Notes: generated from the letters alone by a model not told the origin. Shown: positions 43,547-51,163, counted from the first letter of the stretch. The stretch: DNA of 64,000 nt from Oxalobacteraceae bacterium UBA6018 (GCA_002428015.1 DIZW01000124.1:12876-76875), one strand, 5' to 3'. Translations and numbers: made by a program.

Positions 43547-43792
43547 ATGTCTGAACTGATCCAAGCCGTCTACGTCATCCTGCGCAAGCGCCAGCTGTGT
43601 CAGCGCATCGGGCTTTCCCCTGCTCAAGTTTACGCAATGCTCGATCCGAAGTCTCCGAGCCATGATCCAGCCTTTCCGCGTCAAATCCGCCTCGGCGCCT
43701 CTGCCGTTGGCTGGTTTGAACACGAGGTCGAAGCCTGGCTGACATCGCGCCCGCGCGTTCGCGTCGCCCAGCAAGCGAAGGAGTCGAAATGA
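43547..43792 (+). CDS. AlpA-family transcriptional regulator
   Basis: 81-residue helix-turn-helix protein: ILRKRQLCQRIGLSPAQVYAMLDPKSPSHDPAFPRQIRLG then VGWFEHEVEAWLTSRPR. This is the standard AlpA/excisionase-like layout, with the recognition helix followed by the wing that contacts DNA. Such proteins activate excision or element genes in P4-like satellites. AGGAG lies 10 nt before the ATG. Its stop overlaps the DUF3987 start (ATGA). Confidence 0.85.
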   Translation: MSELIQAVYVILRKRQLCQRIGLSPAQVYAMLDPKSPSHDPAFPRQIRLGASAVGWFEHEVEAWLTSRPRVRVAQQAKESK

Positions 43793-44694
43793 AATCCCTC
43801 GCGCCATACACCCCTCAGTATCCATCCCACGCCTTCACCGACCTGTCTGGCGAGCTTATGCGCGGCCTTACCATCGGCGGTGCCGCCGCTGAAATCGTCG
43901 GGACGGTATTGATCGCCATCATCTCATTTTTGACTCAGGGTATCGCCGACGTGGTTTGGCCAAACGGCCAAAAGTCGCCCATCGGAGTTAGTGGAATCGT
44001 AGTGGCTCCCTCCGGCTTCGGCAAGTCGGTGATTCTGAAAATATTGATGAACGCGATTGAGCAATGTTTGCGCCGACTGAGTCAAATTGACGAAAAATTC
44101 TTGGACTTCCTGATCGAGGATGCAACTCGCGAAGCGATTGTAGAGAGCCTCGTTCGTTTCCCGGTCGCCTTCTTGCAGACTGACGAAGCCGGGCAGCTCC
44201 AGCATTTGTTTCGGCATGCGGCTACGCTGGTCAAGCTGCTGGACGGCGCCCCACTCCGAAATGCGCGCGTCTCTTCCGGACGCAAAGCACTATTTGACGA
44301 GCGCTTGACGATGCTGCTGATGGCACAACCTGATGTGTTTGACGGGATCAAACACGTGTTCCTACCAAAAGGCGGTGTTGGCGCTGGTAACCGCCTTTTT
44401 TACGCACCTTGCAACGGATTAGTCGCCGGTGGCTCGCTTCATCACCTCGTCCTGAACGGGCCTGTGGAATTGGCGTACAACGAAAAGGTGACAGCTCTTC
44501 TTGACGCAACGATTCAGCACGTCGAGAAACAAATCAAAGTGCGTCCGGCGCTATGCCTCAGCGTTGCCGCAGCTCAATGCCTAATTAATCTTGGCGATGA
44601 GGTATGTAGGAAAAGTCTTCCTGGGTCGCCGTGGCACTTCATCTCCGAGTATGTTTCGCGTCCCACTGCAGGAACGCGTCGAGGCTGTCACTGA
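43789..44694 (+). CDS. truncated DUF3987-family protein (primase/helicase-like)
   Basis: 301 residues. The P-loop-like APSGFGKS (73-80) follows IGVSGIVV, and FLQTDEAGQLQ is a Walker B-like acidic segment, as in DUF3987 proteins of phages and genomic islands. Intact members are longer, roughly 450-500 residues. Here recognisable sequence stops near WHFISEYVSR (about residue 290) and the last residues are read in the wrong frame of a helicase gene. A deletion has removed the 3' end. Probably non-functional, or a shortened ATPase. Confidence 0.75.
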   Translation: MKSLAPYTPQYPSHAFTDLSGELMRGLTIGGAAAEIVGTVLIAIISFLTQGIADVVWPNGQKSPIGVSGIVVAPSGFGKSVILKILMNAIEQCLRRLSQIDEKFLDFLIEDATREAIVESLVRFPVAFLQTDEAGQLQHLFRHAATLVKLLDGAPLRNARVSSGRKALFDERLTMLLMAQPDVFDGIKHVFLPKGGVGAGNRLFYAPCNGLVAGGSLHHLVLNGPVELAYNEKVTALLDATIQHVEKQIKVRPALCLSVAAAQCLINLGDEVCRKSLPGSPWHFISEYVSRPTAGTRRGCH

Positions 44695-44827
44695 CGATGC
44701 GGATATTGAAGAGGTCTACAACACCGAGCGCAATCTTCTGTACGTGGCCTGCACTCGCGCCAGGGATCGCTTATTTGTCTGCGGCGTCGAGCCTGCATCG
44801 GAATTTATGGAAGACCTCCGGTCCTAG
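44655..44827 (+). pseudogene. C-terminal remnant of a UvrD-type helicase
   Basis: In a different frame from DUF3987, the segment reads VPLQERVEAVTDDADIEEVY then NTERNLLYVACTRARDRLFV and GVEPASEFMEDL. LLYVACTRARDRL is motif VI of UvrD/Rep helicases, and the rest is their C-terminal end. Only about 55 residues survive and there is no start codon of its own. The junction with DUF3987 lies near 44655-44670. It shows that a helicase-bearing module was once in this element. Confidence 0.8.
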
Positions 44828-44886
44828 TATGACTTTCTTTGCTTTGCGAACAACTCGGTGCCATGAAGTGGACAACTTCGGTTTTT

Positions 44887-44907
44887 GGTACACGCTTAGG
44901 TACACGC
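44887..44907 (+). other. candidate right integrase arm-type repeats
   Basis: Two perfect direct copies of GGTACACGC at 44887 and 44899, starts 12 bp apart. This matches the spacing of the degenerate pair at the left end. Confidence 0.55.
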
Positions 44908-44965
44908 AATAGGCTGTTAACTGTGGAACTGCGGTAGATATTGGTTATCTATGGCTCTCTCAACA

Positions 44966-44979
44966 TTCTGTATCGTAAA
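44966..44979 (+). other. candidate right attachment core (attR)
   Basis: TTCTGTATCGTAAA, 12/14 identical to the mnmE 3' end and in the same orientation, 59 bp beyond the arm repeats. Confidence 0.55.
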
Positions 44980-45222
44980 CCGGAAACCATCGCCGTGCGT
45001 TGGAACCCCGGGCTCCGCGCATTAGCGTAGTCACGCCGGTGCCATGGGGTTTCGAGTGCGAAATAAGTCGAGTTGACATACTTTCTCATGCCATCAATCT
45101 CACTAAACGCTGGGGAATCCATGAACTAGAAGTTGCTTTATGGAAAATCAAAAGGATTATGTTGAGATAGCGTAATGTAAGCTTTCCGTGCCCGGCGGCA
45201 CCTTTACAGAAAGCTGATCGCT

Positions 45223-45699
45223 ATGTCTAGACTAATTTTTGATGGGAGTGCACACGTTATCGTTCTGATCGCTGACGATGGTGCTACGGTCGGGCGCTGG
45301 ACGGCATTTAATAATGTCGATAGTCACGCGACGCTGACTCACCTACCTAACGCGGTCTATATGGTGCAGGATCGAACTGCACCTCGGCATCATGTGGCAA
45401 GTGCAAACGGACCGTACGGACTGTATGGGATAGTTCGATTCAACGTCGTGGGACATGCGGGAGTCGGCATTCACTCCGGTCGCGCGGCGGCACGGCATGC
45501 TCCAGGCCCGGCCCACGCGACGATGGGTTGCATCCGGACGACAGATGAAGCTATGCAGATGATTTCATCGTTTATGCTTACTTCCCCGCTTACCACGGTC
45601 GAGGTAAAGAATAACAGTGCGGCGGTTGCGCGCTCCGCGAGCAGGCGCGGCCGACATCGTCAAATGCATACGCACGGCCATGGACATCACTATGGATAG
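45223..45699 (+). CDS. L,D-transpeptidase-like (YkuD/DUF2778-type) protein without signal peptide, candidate secreted toxin
   Basis: 158 residues. The core GVGIHSGRAAARH followed by HATMGCIRTTDEAM matches the L,D-transpeptidase active site (His, then Cys in a GCIR motif). Catalytic Cys is at about 109. No signal peptide or membrane anchor is present, unlike cell-wall enzymes made for the producer's own use. That fits peptidoglycan-attacking effectors such as the Tlde1 type, delivered by type VI secretion. The C-terminus is His/Arg-rich (QMHTHGHGHH). The next gene encodes an exported protein and overlaps by 8 bp, as in toxin-immunity pairs. The enzymatic family is well supported; the toxin role is inference. 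Confidence 0.75.
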   Translation: MSRLIFDGSAHVIVLIADDGATVGRWTAFNNVDSHATLTHLPNAVYMVQDRTAPRHHVASANGPYGLYGIVRFNVVGHAGVGIHSGRAAARHAPGPAHATMGCIRTTDEAMQMISSFMLTSPLTTVEVKNNSAAVARSASRRGRHRQMHTHGHGHHYG

Positions 45700-46141
45700 G
45701 TCATCGTCAAGATTTCTAATGACCGTTTTTGCGTTCCTCAGTCTATCAACAGCAATCCCCACTGACTCCATCGCCGCGACGACAGCATGTTCCCTACAGG
45801 ACGCCGAAGCCGCCGACGCTGCCGTTGATAAACTTGACAGCTGGCATAAGGTCCAGGCTTTCAGGATTCAATACGGGCGCTGCGACGATGGAAGTATCGC
45901 CGAAGGCAACTCGGAAGCCGTCGCCCGGCTGTTCGTGGATCACTGGGACACCGTGCCGGTACTGGTCAAGCTGATGCGGCAGGACCGCAGTTTGAAAGCT
46001 TTCGTGCTGCACCACGTTGACGCAACGCTCGACACTGCTGATCTGACGCGCATCGGCAAGCTGGCTGTATCAGATTGCCCACGCGGCGCCGCCTCGTTCT
46101 GTAAGGAACTCGGTGCGGCGGCAGGGCGCGCCTTGCGCTGA
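45692..46141 (+). CDS. exported protein, candidate periplasmic immunity protein
   Basis: 149 residues with a signal peptide (RFLMTVFAFLSLSTAIPTDSIAA, cleavage about 29) and a mature helical domain of about 120 residues. It has four Cys (ACSLQ, GRCDDG, SDCPRG, SFCKEL), probably two disulfides. Its start lies inside the last codons of the L,D-transpeptidase-like gene, so the two are translated together. Periplasmic location is where a cell-wall toxin would need neutralising. No family name is assigned. A strong terminator follows. Confidence 0.65.
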   Translation: MDRSSSRFLMTVFAFLSLSTAIPTDSIAATTACSLQDAEAADAAVDKLDSWHKVQAFRIQYGRCDDGSIAEGNSEAVARLFVDHWDTVPVLVKLMRQDRSLKAFVLHHVDATLDTADLTRIGKLAVSDCPRGAASFCKELGAAAGRALR

Positions 46142-46156
46142 CTTTCAATCGTAGGC

Positions 46157-46214
46157 AAAAAAAGCCGGCGTGACGCGTTTCCCGCGAAGGAACGCGTCAC
46201 GCCAGCATTTTTTT
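46157..46214. terminator. bidirectional terminator
   Basis: Perfect 13-bp stem GGCGTGACGCGTT / AACGCGTCACGCC, with A7 before and T7 after. It serves the exported-protein gene on the plus strand and the small lipoprotein gene on the minus strand. Confidence 0.92.
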
Positions 46215-46225
46215 ACCGTAAGTCG

Positions 46226-46543
46226 TTAACGTTTGGTATCGTCGGTAGTCGGGGTGGCGCCGGCTCCGGTGCTGTTGGTGGTCGCGTCGGTGCCGCTGTT
46301 GGTGGCCGACGAGGACGAGCTGCCCATGCTGTTGGTGGTGGTGGCGGTGCCGGCGGCGCCAGCGGTCGCGTTGCCGCTGGCGGTGGTGCCGCTGTCGCCC
46401 GCTTCGACCGCACTCTTGGCGGCCATGCCGCCACCGTTGGCCGGCGTCAGGTTGTCACTGGTGGTGGTTCCGGTGGAACTGCAAGCGGCTACGCCAAACG
46501 CGAGCAGGCCGGCCAGGATCAGGTTTTGAAATTTACCAGTCAT
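46226..46543 (-). CDS. small low-complexity lipoprotein
   Basis: 105 residues. The lipoprotein signal peptide MTGKFQNLILAGLLAFGVAAC has lipidated Cys at about 21. The mature part is almost entirely Ser, Thr, Gly, Ala and Asn with a charged end (TTDDTKR), probably disordered at the cell surface or in the periplasm. GGAG lies 6-7 nt before this ATG, favouring it over an upstream ATG that would hide the signal peptide. Function unknown. Confidence 0.7.
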   Translation of the reverse strand: MTGKFQNLILAGLLAFGVAACSSTGTTTSDNLTPANGGGMAAKSAVEAGDSGTTASGNATAGAAGTATTTNSMGSSSSSATNSGTDATTNSTGAGATPTTDDTKR

Positions 46544-46748
46544 GTTGTACTCCATGCGTGAAATGAGCAGAAAGTCTACCAACACAGCCGCGGCGCGCCT
46601 GTTCAAAATCGTAAGCAAAAGTGACAATTCTTCCATTAAATCAACTATTTAGTGAGATATGGAAACCCTCGCGCGCAATGTATTGGCAGTCGTTAACGGC
46701 AGGGCGTCTGCGGCGGCGCAAATATAAGTAGAATTTATTTGGCGGCGC

Positions 46749-46775
46749 TGTCGATTTCTTCGCCGCTAAAACGTC
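46749..46775 (+). promoter_or_regulatory. candidate ECF42 promoter
   Basis: TGTCGA (46749-46754), 17-bp spacer, CGTC (46772-46775), 48 bp upstream of the first gene of the operon that ends with the ECF42-type sigma gene. From memory, ECF42 factors recognise TGTCGA and CGA/TC elements, so the operon may be autoregulated. Confidence 0.6.
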
Positions 46776-46822
46776 GTAGTCATAAGCGTCCCGCTTACCC
46801 CGACTTTTTAAGGAGAATCGCC

Positions 46823-47314
46823 ATGAGCACAAGATCCCTCAATCCAATTCCTGTTGGCATGCACACCGTCACGCCGATGCTGGTATGCACTGGCGCGGCC
46901 GACGCGCTCGCTTGGTACGCACGCGCTTACGGCGCCATCGAGCAGACCCGCCTGGTGGGGCCCAACGGCAAGATCATGCACGCCCAGATGCTGATCGGCG
47001 ACACGCCCATCATGCTGACGGAGGAAGACATCGAGCACTGCGCCGCTGGTCCCACGACTCTCAAGGGTTCGCCGGTGAGCTTGCATATCTACGTCGAAGA
47101 CGTCGACGCCGCCTTCGCGAAAGCCCTGGCCGAGGGCGCAACCAGTAAAATGCCAGTCCAGGACATGTTCTGGGGCGACCGCTTCGGCGCGCTGACCGAC
47201 CCGTTCGGGCATAGCTGGTCGATCGCCACCCACATTGAGGACTTGACGCCGGAACAGGTCAAGGCCAACTTCGAAAAGATGTGCAGCCAGAGCGCCGCCG
47301 CCAGCATGGGATAA
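46823..47314 (+). CDS. VOC (glyoxalase/PhnB-like) family protein
   Basis: 163 residues with the paired beta-alpha-beta-beta-beta modules of the vicinal-oxygen-chelate fold: VTPMLVCTGAADALAWYARAYGA, KIMHAQMLIGDTPIMLTEE, then SLHIYVEDVDAAFAKALAEG and FGALTDPFGHSWSIATH. It is closest in look to PhnB/YdcG-type proteins of unknown substrate. AGGAG stands 7 nt before the ATG. It is first in the ECF42 operon, 12 bp before the next gene. Such VOC proteins are common companions of DGPF proteins. Confidence 0.9.
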   Translation: MSTRSLNPIPVGMHTVTPMLVCTGAADALAWYARAYGAIEQTRLVGPNGKIMHAQMLIGDTPIMLTEEDIEHCAAGPTTLKGSPVSLHIYVEDVDAAFAKALAEGATSKMPVQDMFWGDRFGALTDPFGHSWSIATHIEDLTPEQVKANFEKMCSQSAAASMG

Positions 47315-47326
47315 GGAGGAGAAACG

Positions 47327-47755
47327 ATGAAATTCATGATCATAGTGAAGGCCAGTCCGGAGTCCGAGGCTGGGCAAATGCCCACCGAAAGCAAGCTGGC
47401 CGAAATGGGCAAGTTCAACGAGGAACTGGTCAAGGCCGGTGTGATGCTGGCTGGCGAAGGCTTGCATCCGAGCTCGAAAGGGGCGCGGATTCGCTATTCG
47501 GGCAAGCAGCGCACCGTGATCGACGGGCCGTTCGCGGAAACCCACGAACTCATTGCCGGCTTCTGGCTCATCCAGGTAAAGTCGAAGGAAGAAGCGATCG
47601 AGTGGATGAAGCGCTGCCCTAACCCGATGGAAAGCGATTCGGAGATCGAAATCCGGCAGGTGTTCGAAGCCGACGATTTCGGCAGCGAGTTCACGCCGGA
47701 ACTGCGTGAGCAGGAAGAGCGCCTGCGCGCGCAGGTTGCGGCGCAGCAGGCTTAA
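47327..47755 (+). CDS. YCII/DGPF-domain protein
   Basis: 142-residue single-domain protein with the eponymous motif VIDGPFAETHELIAGFWLIQ at about residues 65-84 and the N-terminal strand MKFMIIVKA. DGPFAET-type YCII proteins are small ferredoxin-like-fold proteins whose biochemical role is unknown, repeatedly encoded next to ECF42 sigma factors. GGAG precedes the ATG. Its stop lies in the first unit of a 14-bp triple repeat. Confidence 0.9.
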   Translation: MKFMIIVKASPESEAGQMPTESKLAEMGKFNEELVKAGVMLAGEGLHPSSKGARIRYSGKQRTVIDGPFAETHELIAGFWLIQVKSKEEAIEWMKRCPNPMESDSEIEIRQVFEADDFGSEFTPELREQEERLRAQVAAQQA

Positions 47756-47784
47756 CGCAGCAGGCTTAACGTAGTAGGCTTAAC
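47743..47784 (+). repeat. three 14-bp direct repeats across a stop codon
   Basis: GCAGCAGGCTTAAC twice, then GTAGTAGGCTTAAC. The first copy contains the stop codon of the DGPF gene (GCT TAA), and the other two extend into the gap. Confidence 0.85.
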
Positions 47785-47814
47785 TATATTCATCGTCAAC
47801 ATCGAGGAGCGGCC

Positions 47815-48162
47815 ATGGCATACAAAGGGAGCTGTCACTGCGGCAAGGTGGCGTTCGAGGTCGATGGCGAGCTGAAGGGCGCGCTGGCATGCAATTGTTC
47901 TATGTGCCAGCGCAAGGGGGCCTTGCTCTGGTTTGTGCCGCGCAATAACTTGCGCTTGCTGACGGACCCGGCGGCAATGAGCACCTACACCTTCAACAAG
48001 CACGTCATCCAGCACCACTTTTGCAGCACCTGCGGGATTCATGCCTTCGGCGAAGGTGTCGACCCCAAGGGAAATGCCATGGCCGCCGTCAATATCAATT
48101 GTCTGGAAGACGTCGATATCGGCGCCATTCCGGTCCAGCACTACGACGGCCGTTCCAGCTGA
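47815..48162 (+). CDS. GFA (glutathione-dependent formaldehyde-activating-like) zinc protein
   Basis: 115 residues with the GFA/CENP-V pattern: GSCHCGKVAFEV (Cys-x-Cys), ACNCSMCQRKGA (Cys-x-Cys-x2-Cys) and FCSTCGIHAF (Cys-x2-Cys). These are the ligands of two zinc ions. The family name comes from Gfa of Paracoccus; most members have no proven activity. A ribosome-binding site GAGGAG is 8 nt before the ATG. It is third in the ECF42 operon. Confidence 0.92.
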   Translation: MAYKGSCHCGKVAFEVDGELKGALACNCSMCQRKGALLWFVPRNNLRLLTDPAAMSTYTFNKHVIQHHFCSTCGIHAFGEGVDPKGNAMAAVNINCLEDVDIGAIPVQHYDGRSS

Positions 48163-48190
48163 TGTTCGAGCTAATTCAGGCGAGGCAAGT

Positions 48191-48985
48191 ATGCGATTCA
48201 TGGTAATGCGCCGGGCCGATGCCGGCACCGAGGCGGGCACGGCGGCGCCGTTGGCCGGCATGGAAACACTGCGGCCGAGCGCGCACGCCGTGCGGGTGGA
48301 CATGGACGCCGGCCAGGCCAGCATCGTCGATGGTCCGTTCGCCGAGGTCGGCGAGCTCATCGCCGGCTTCGGCTTCATCGAGGCCGATTCGAGGGAGGCG
48401 GCGCTCGAGCAGCTGCGCCGCTGGCCGCTGCCGCCCGGGTGCGAGCGCGCCGAGCTGGAGCTGCGCCAGAGCGGCTGTCACGGCGGCTGCGCGCAGGTAG
48501 AGGCGGCCGCCGGCGCCGATGCGTCCGGCCAGCGCTACATCGTCTTGTTGCGGTCCAGCGCGGAGCTCGAGAGCGAGGCCGATGTGGCCCAGGAAGTGCT
48601 CGACAGGCTGGACGCGCATAACGCGGCCGAAGCGCGGGCCGGGGTGCTGCTGGCGGCCGACGGCTTGCGCGCCAGCGCGCTGGGCGCGCGCGTCACCCTG
48701 GCGGCGGGGAAGGCGTCGCTGATCGACGGCCCCTTCACCGAAATCAAGGAGCTCGTCGCCGGCTACTGGATGGTGCGCGCGCCTTGCTTGCAGGACGTGA
48801 TCGCCTGGGCGCTGCGCAATCCCTACCCGACCGGGCCGCGGGTGCAGGTGGAAATCCGCGAACTGGACGAGGCCGCCACCGCGGCGGCCGCGCCGCCCTT
48901 CACGGCGGCCATGCGCGCGGCCGAGCAGCGCATGCGCGAGCAGCAGCTCGAGGCCGCGCTGAGCGCCCAGCTGGCCGGACGCTAG
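48191..48985 (+). CDS. fused double YCII/DGPF protein
   Basis: 264 residues made of two YCII-like domains in tandem. The first has IVDGPFAEVGELIAGFGFIE (about 45-64), the second LIDGPFTEIKELVAGYWMV (about 177-195). A Cys/Gly-rich joint (SGCHGGCAQV) lies between, with a Glu/Ala/Arg-rich C-terminal helix. The first domain lacks part of the usual N-terminal segment. The start has GAGG 6 nt upstream; longer upstream reading in this frame overlaps the GFA gene and is not family-like. The sigma gene follows after 4 bp. Confidence 0.85.
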   Translation: MRFMVMRRADAGTEAGTAAPLAGMETLRPSAHAVRVDMDAGQASIVDGPFAEVGELIAGFGFIEADSREAALEQLRRWPLPPGCERAELELRQSGCHGGCAQVEAAAGADASGQRYIVLLRSSAELESEADVAQEVLDRLDAHNAAEARAGVLLAADGLRASALGARVTLAAGKASLIDGPFTEIKELVAGYWMVRAPCLQDVIAWALRNPYPTGPRVQVEIRELDEAATAAAAPPFTAAMRAAEQRMREQQLEAALSAQLAGR

Positions 48986-48989
48986 GCCC

Positions 48990-50258
48990 ATGGCCGAGGC
49001 CAGCGCCCGCGTCGTCGAAGCCGTGTGGCGGATGGAGTCGGCGCGCATCATCGGCGCGCTGGCGCGCATGCTGCGCGACGTCGGCCTGGCCGAGGAGCTG
49101 GCGCAGGACGCCATGGTCGAGGCGCTCGAGCGCTGGCCCGGCGAGGGCGTGCCAGACAATCCGGCGGCCTGGCTGATGGCGGTGGCCAAGAACCGCGCGC
49201 TGGACCGGCTGCGCCAGCGCAAGCTGCATCAGGCCAAAGAACCCGAGCTGACCTACGCCATCGAAACCCAGCTGCAGGACGCCGCGCCCGACCTGGACGC
49301 CGCGCTCGAGGACGACATCGGCGACGACCTGCTGCGGCTGATGTTCGTGTCCTGCCATCCGGTGCTCTCGACAGAGGCGCGGGTGGCGTTGACCCTACGC
49401 CTGCTGGGCGGCTTGACCACCGACGAGATCGCCCGCGCCTTCCTGGTGTCCGAGTCCACCGTGGCGCAGCGCATCGTGCGCGCCAAGCGCACCCTGGCCG
49501 AGGCGCGGGTGCCGTTCGAGGTGCCGCGCGCGGACCAGCTGATCGCGCGGCTGGGCTCGGTGCTGCAGGTGATCTACCTGATCTTTAACGAGGGCTATTC
49601 GGCCAGTGCCGGCACCCAGTGGCTGCGTCCGGCCTTGTGCGACGATGCCGTGCGCCTGGGGCGCATCCTGGCCGAACTGCTGCCGCTGGAGGCCGAGGTG
49701 CACGGCCTGGTGGCATTGATGGAAATCCAGTCCTCGCGCGCGCGGGCGCGGGTCGGCCCCAACGGCGAGCCGGTGCTGCTGCTGGACCAGGACCGCAGCC
49801 GCTGGGACCAGTTGCTGATCCGGCGCGGCCTGGCCGCGCTGGCGCGCGCTGGGCAGCTTGGGCAGGGCTACGGGCCGTACGCGCTGCAGGCGGCCATCGC
49901 GGCCTGCCACGCGCGCGCGCTCACGCCCGGGCAGACCGACTGGCAGCGCATCACGGCGCTGTACGACGCGCTGGCGCAGCTGACGCCCTCGCCGGTGGTG
50001 GAACTCAATCGCGCCGTGGCCGTCTCGATGGCGTTCGGGCCGGCCGCCGCGCTGGCGCTGGCCGATGCCTTGACGCACGAGCCGGCGCTCAAGCACTATC
50101 ACTTGCTGCCCAGCGTGCGCGGCGACCTGCTGGCACGCCTGGGGCGCAACGCGGAGGCGCGCGCCGAGTTCGAACGCGCCGCGGCGCTGACCAACAACAG
50201 CCGCGAGCGCGCGCTGCTGCTGGCGCGCGCCGCCGACGTCGCGCGCGGCGACGGCTAA
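48990..50258 (+). CDS. ECF sigma factor with C-terminal extension (ECF42 type)
   Basis: 422 residues. Region 2 (about 12-80: ESARIIGALARMLRDVGLAE, AAWLMAVAKNRALDRLRQRK) and region 4 (about 130-175: LTLRLLGGLTTDEIARAFLV, STVAQRIVRAKRTL) form the sigma core. A 240-residue C-terminal extension with TPR-like helices (VIYLIFNEGYSAS, LTPSPVVELNRAVAVSMAFG) replaces an anti-sigma partner. This is the ECF42 layout, in which the extension controls activity. No anti-sigma gene is adjacent. Gene order with DGPF proteins and the TGTCGA promoter agree. The inducing signal is unknown. Confidence 0.93.
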   Translation: MAEASARVVEAVWRMESARIIGALARMLRDVGLAEELAQDAMVEALERWPGEGVPDNPAAWLMAVAKNRALDRLRQRKLHQAKEPELTYAIETQLQDAAPDLDAALEDDIGDDLLRLMFVSCHPVLSTEARVALTLRLLGGLTTDEIARAFLVSESTVAQRIVRAKRTLAEARVPFEVPRADQLIARLGSVLQVIYLIFNEGYSASAGTQWLRPALCDDAVRLGRILAELLPLEAEVHGLVALMEIQSSRARARVGPNGEPVLLLDQDRSRWDQLLIRRGLAALARAGQLGQGYGPYALQAAIAACHARALTPGQTDWQRITALYDALAQLTPSPVVELNRAVAVSMAFGPAAALALADALTHEPALKHYHLLPSVRGDLLARLGRNAEARAEFERAAALTNNSRERALLLARAADVARGDG

Positions 50259-50318
50259 TCACCCGCGAACGGGGCCCCGCGCAGATGCGCGCGCGCCGAA
50301 CTATGCTACCCTTTTGGG

Positions 50319-50882
50319 ATGCAAAAGCTCATCAAGATCCTCAAGAGCGCCGCCACGGCCGCGCTCGCCGCCGGCCTGTTGGCCTCCTGCGCCAACCTGG
50401 CCGGCCCGCGCCAGATCGAACTGCCGCTGGCCAAGCTGCAGGCCGGCGTGGAGCGCCGCTTTCCGCTCGATAATCGTGTGCTGGAATTGTTCGACGTCGC
50501 GCTGACCCGTCCGCAAGTGCTGCTGCAGCCGGACACCGGCCGCGTCGGCCTGTCGATGGACGCGGCGGTGGCGCCGCCGTTCGGCCACCAGAGCTGGCAC
50601 GGCAGCATGGCGCTGTCGGGCCGGCTGGTGATCGACGCCGCGCGCGGGGCCGTGCTCATGGCCGAGCCGCGCGTGGACCGGGTCGCCTTCGACGGCATCG
50701 ACGAGTCGCGCCAGCGGCAACTGTCCAAGGTCGCCAACCTGTTGATGGACAAGGTGGTGCACGACATGCCGATCTACAGTTTCAAGATGGAAGACCTGCG
50801 CTATGCCGGCGTCCAGTTCGTACCCACCAACATTACCGCGACCGCGCGCGCCCTCGTTATAACTGTCGAGCCCGTCAAATAA
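50319..50882 (+). CDS. DUF1439 family lipoprotein (YceB-like)
   Basis: 187 residues with a lipoprotein signal peptide (AALAAGLLASC, lipidated Cys at about 24). The mature domain, beginning RQIELPLAKLQAGVERRFPL and including LFDVALTRPQVLLQPDTGRVGLSM, matches DUF1439 proteins such as YceB. These have a lipid-binding-like beta fold of unknown function and are anchored in the outer membrane. It is probably transcribed alone after the sigma operon. Confidence 0.85.
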   Translation: MQKLIKILKSAATAALAAGLLASCANLAGPRQIELPLAKLQAGVERRFPLDNRVLELFDVALTRPQVLLQPDTGRVGLSMDAAVAPPFGHQSWHGSMALSGRLVIDAARGAVLMAEPRVDRVAFDGIDESRQRQLSKVANLLMDKVVHDMPIYSFKMEDLRYAGVQFVPTNITATARALVITVEPVK

Positions 50883-51163
50883 GCCGCGCCCGGATGCGTG
50901 TTGCGCGCGCCGGGAACTGCTATGATTTTGCCAGCCCCGCCGTGGCGCCATCATCCATTCTTACCCATGCCGATGGTTGCTGTAATACAACGACTGGCGA
51001 GTTTTTCAGCATTGCGGCGCACCGGCATTGAGAGCAAACTTGTGCATTCTCGTGCAGCGCGAAACGAAGATTGCCGGACTTGTGATTTCTCATATTCCGC
51101 AACATTCCACTAAAGTAATCTTGCTTTCAATCTTAGATGTGCTGACTTCTGTGGAGGTGAATC

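Larger units (their letters stand above)
41256..44979. mobile_element. decayed integrative element at the 3' end of mnmE
   Basis: About 3.7 kb bounded by an imperfect 14-bp direct repeat (12/14). Inside are a tyrosine integrase gene first, an AlpA-type regulator, a truncated DUF3987 gene and a helicase-tail fragment. Near each end is a pair of GGTACACGC-like repeats spaced 12 bp apart, the layout expected of integrase arm sites. Composition is less GC-rich than the core genes around it. The 3' end of mnmE (trmE/thdF) is the known target of Salmonella genomic island 1-type elements. Boundaries are inferred. Confidence 0.7.
44828..45222. other. gap holding the right end of the integrated element
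   Basis: 395 bp without a gene. It holds the paired arm repeats and the right core-like site. Beyond 44980 the DNA stays AT-rich with no recognisable gene before 45223. Confidence 0.6.

Noticed and set aside
44980..45222. Further element genes right of the attR-like core
   Set aside because: The sequence is AT-rich but has no coding frame with a recognisable domain or ribosome-binding site.
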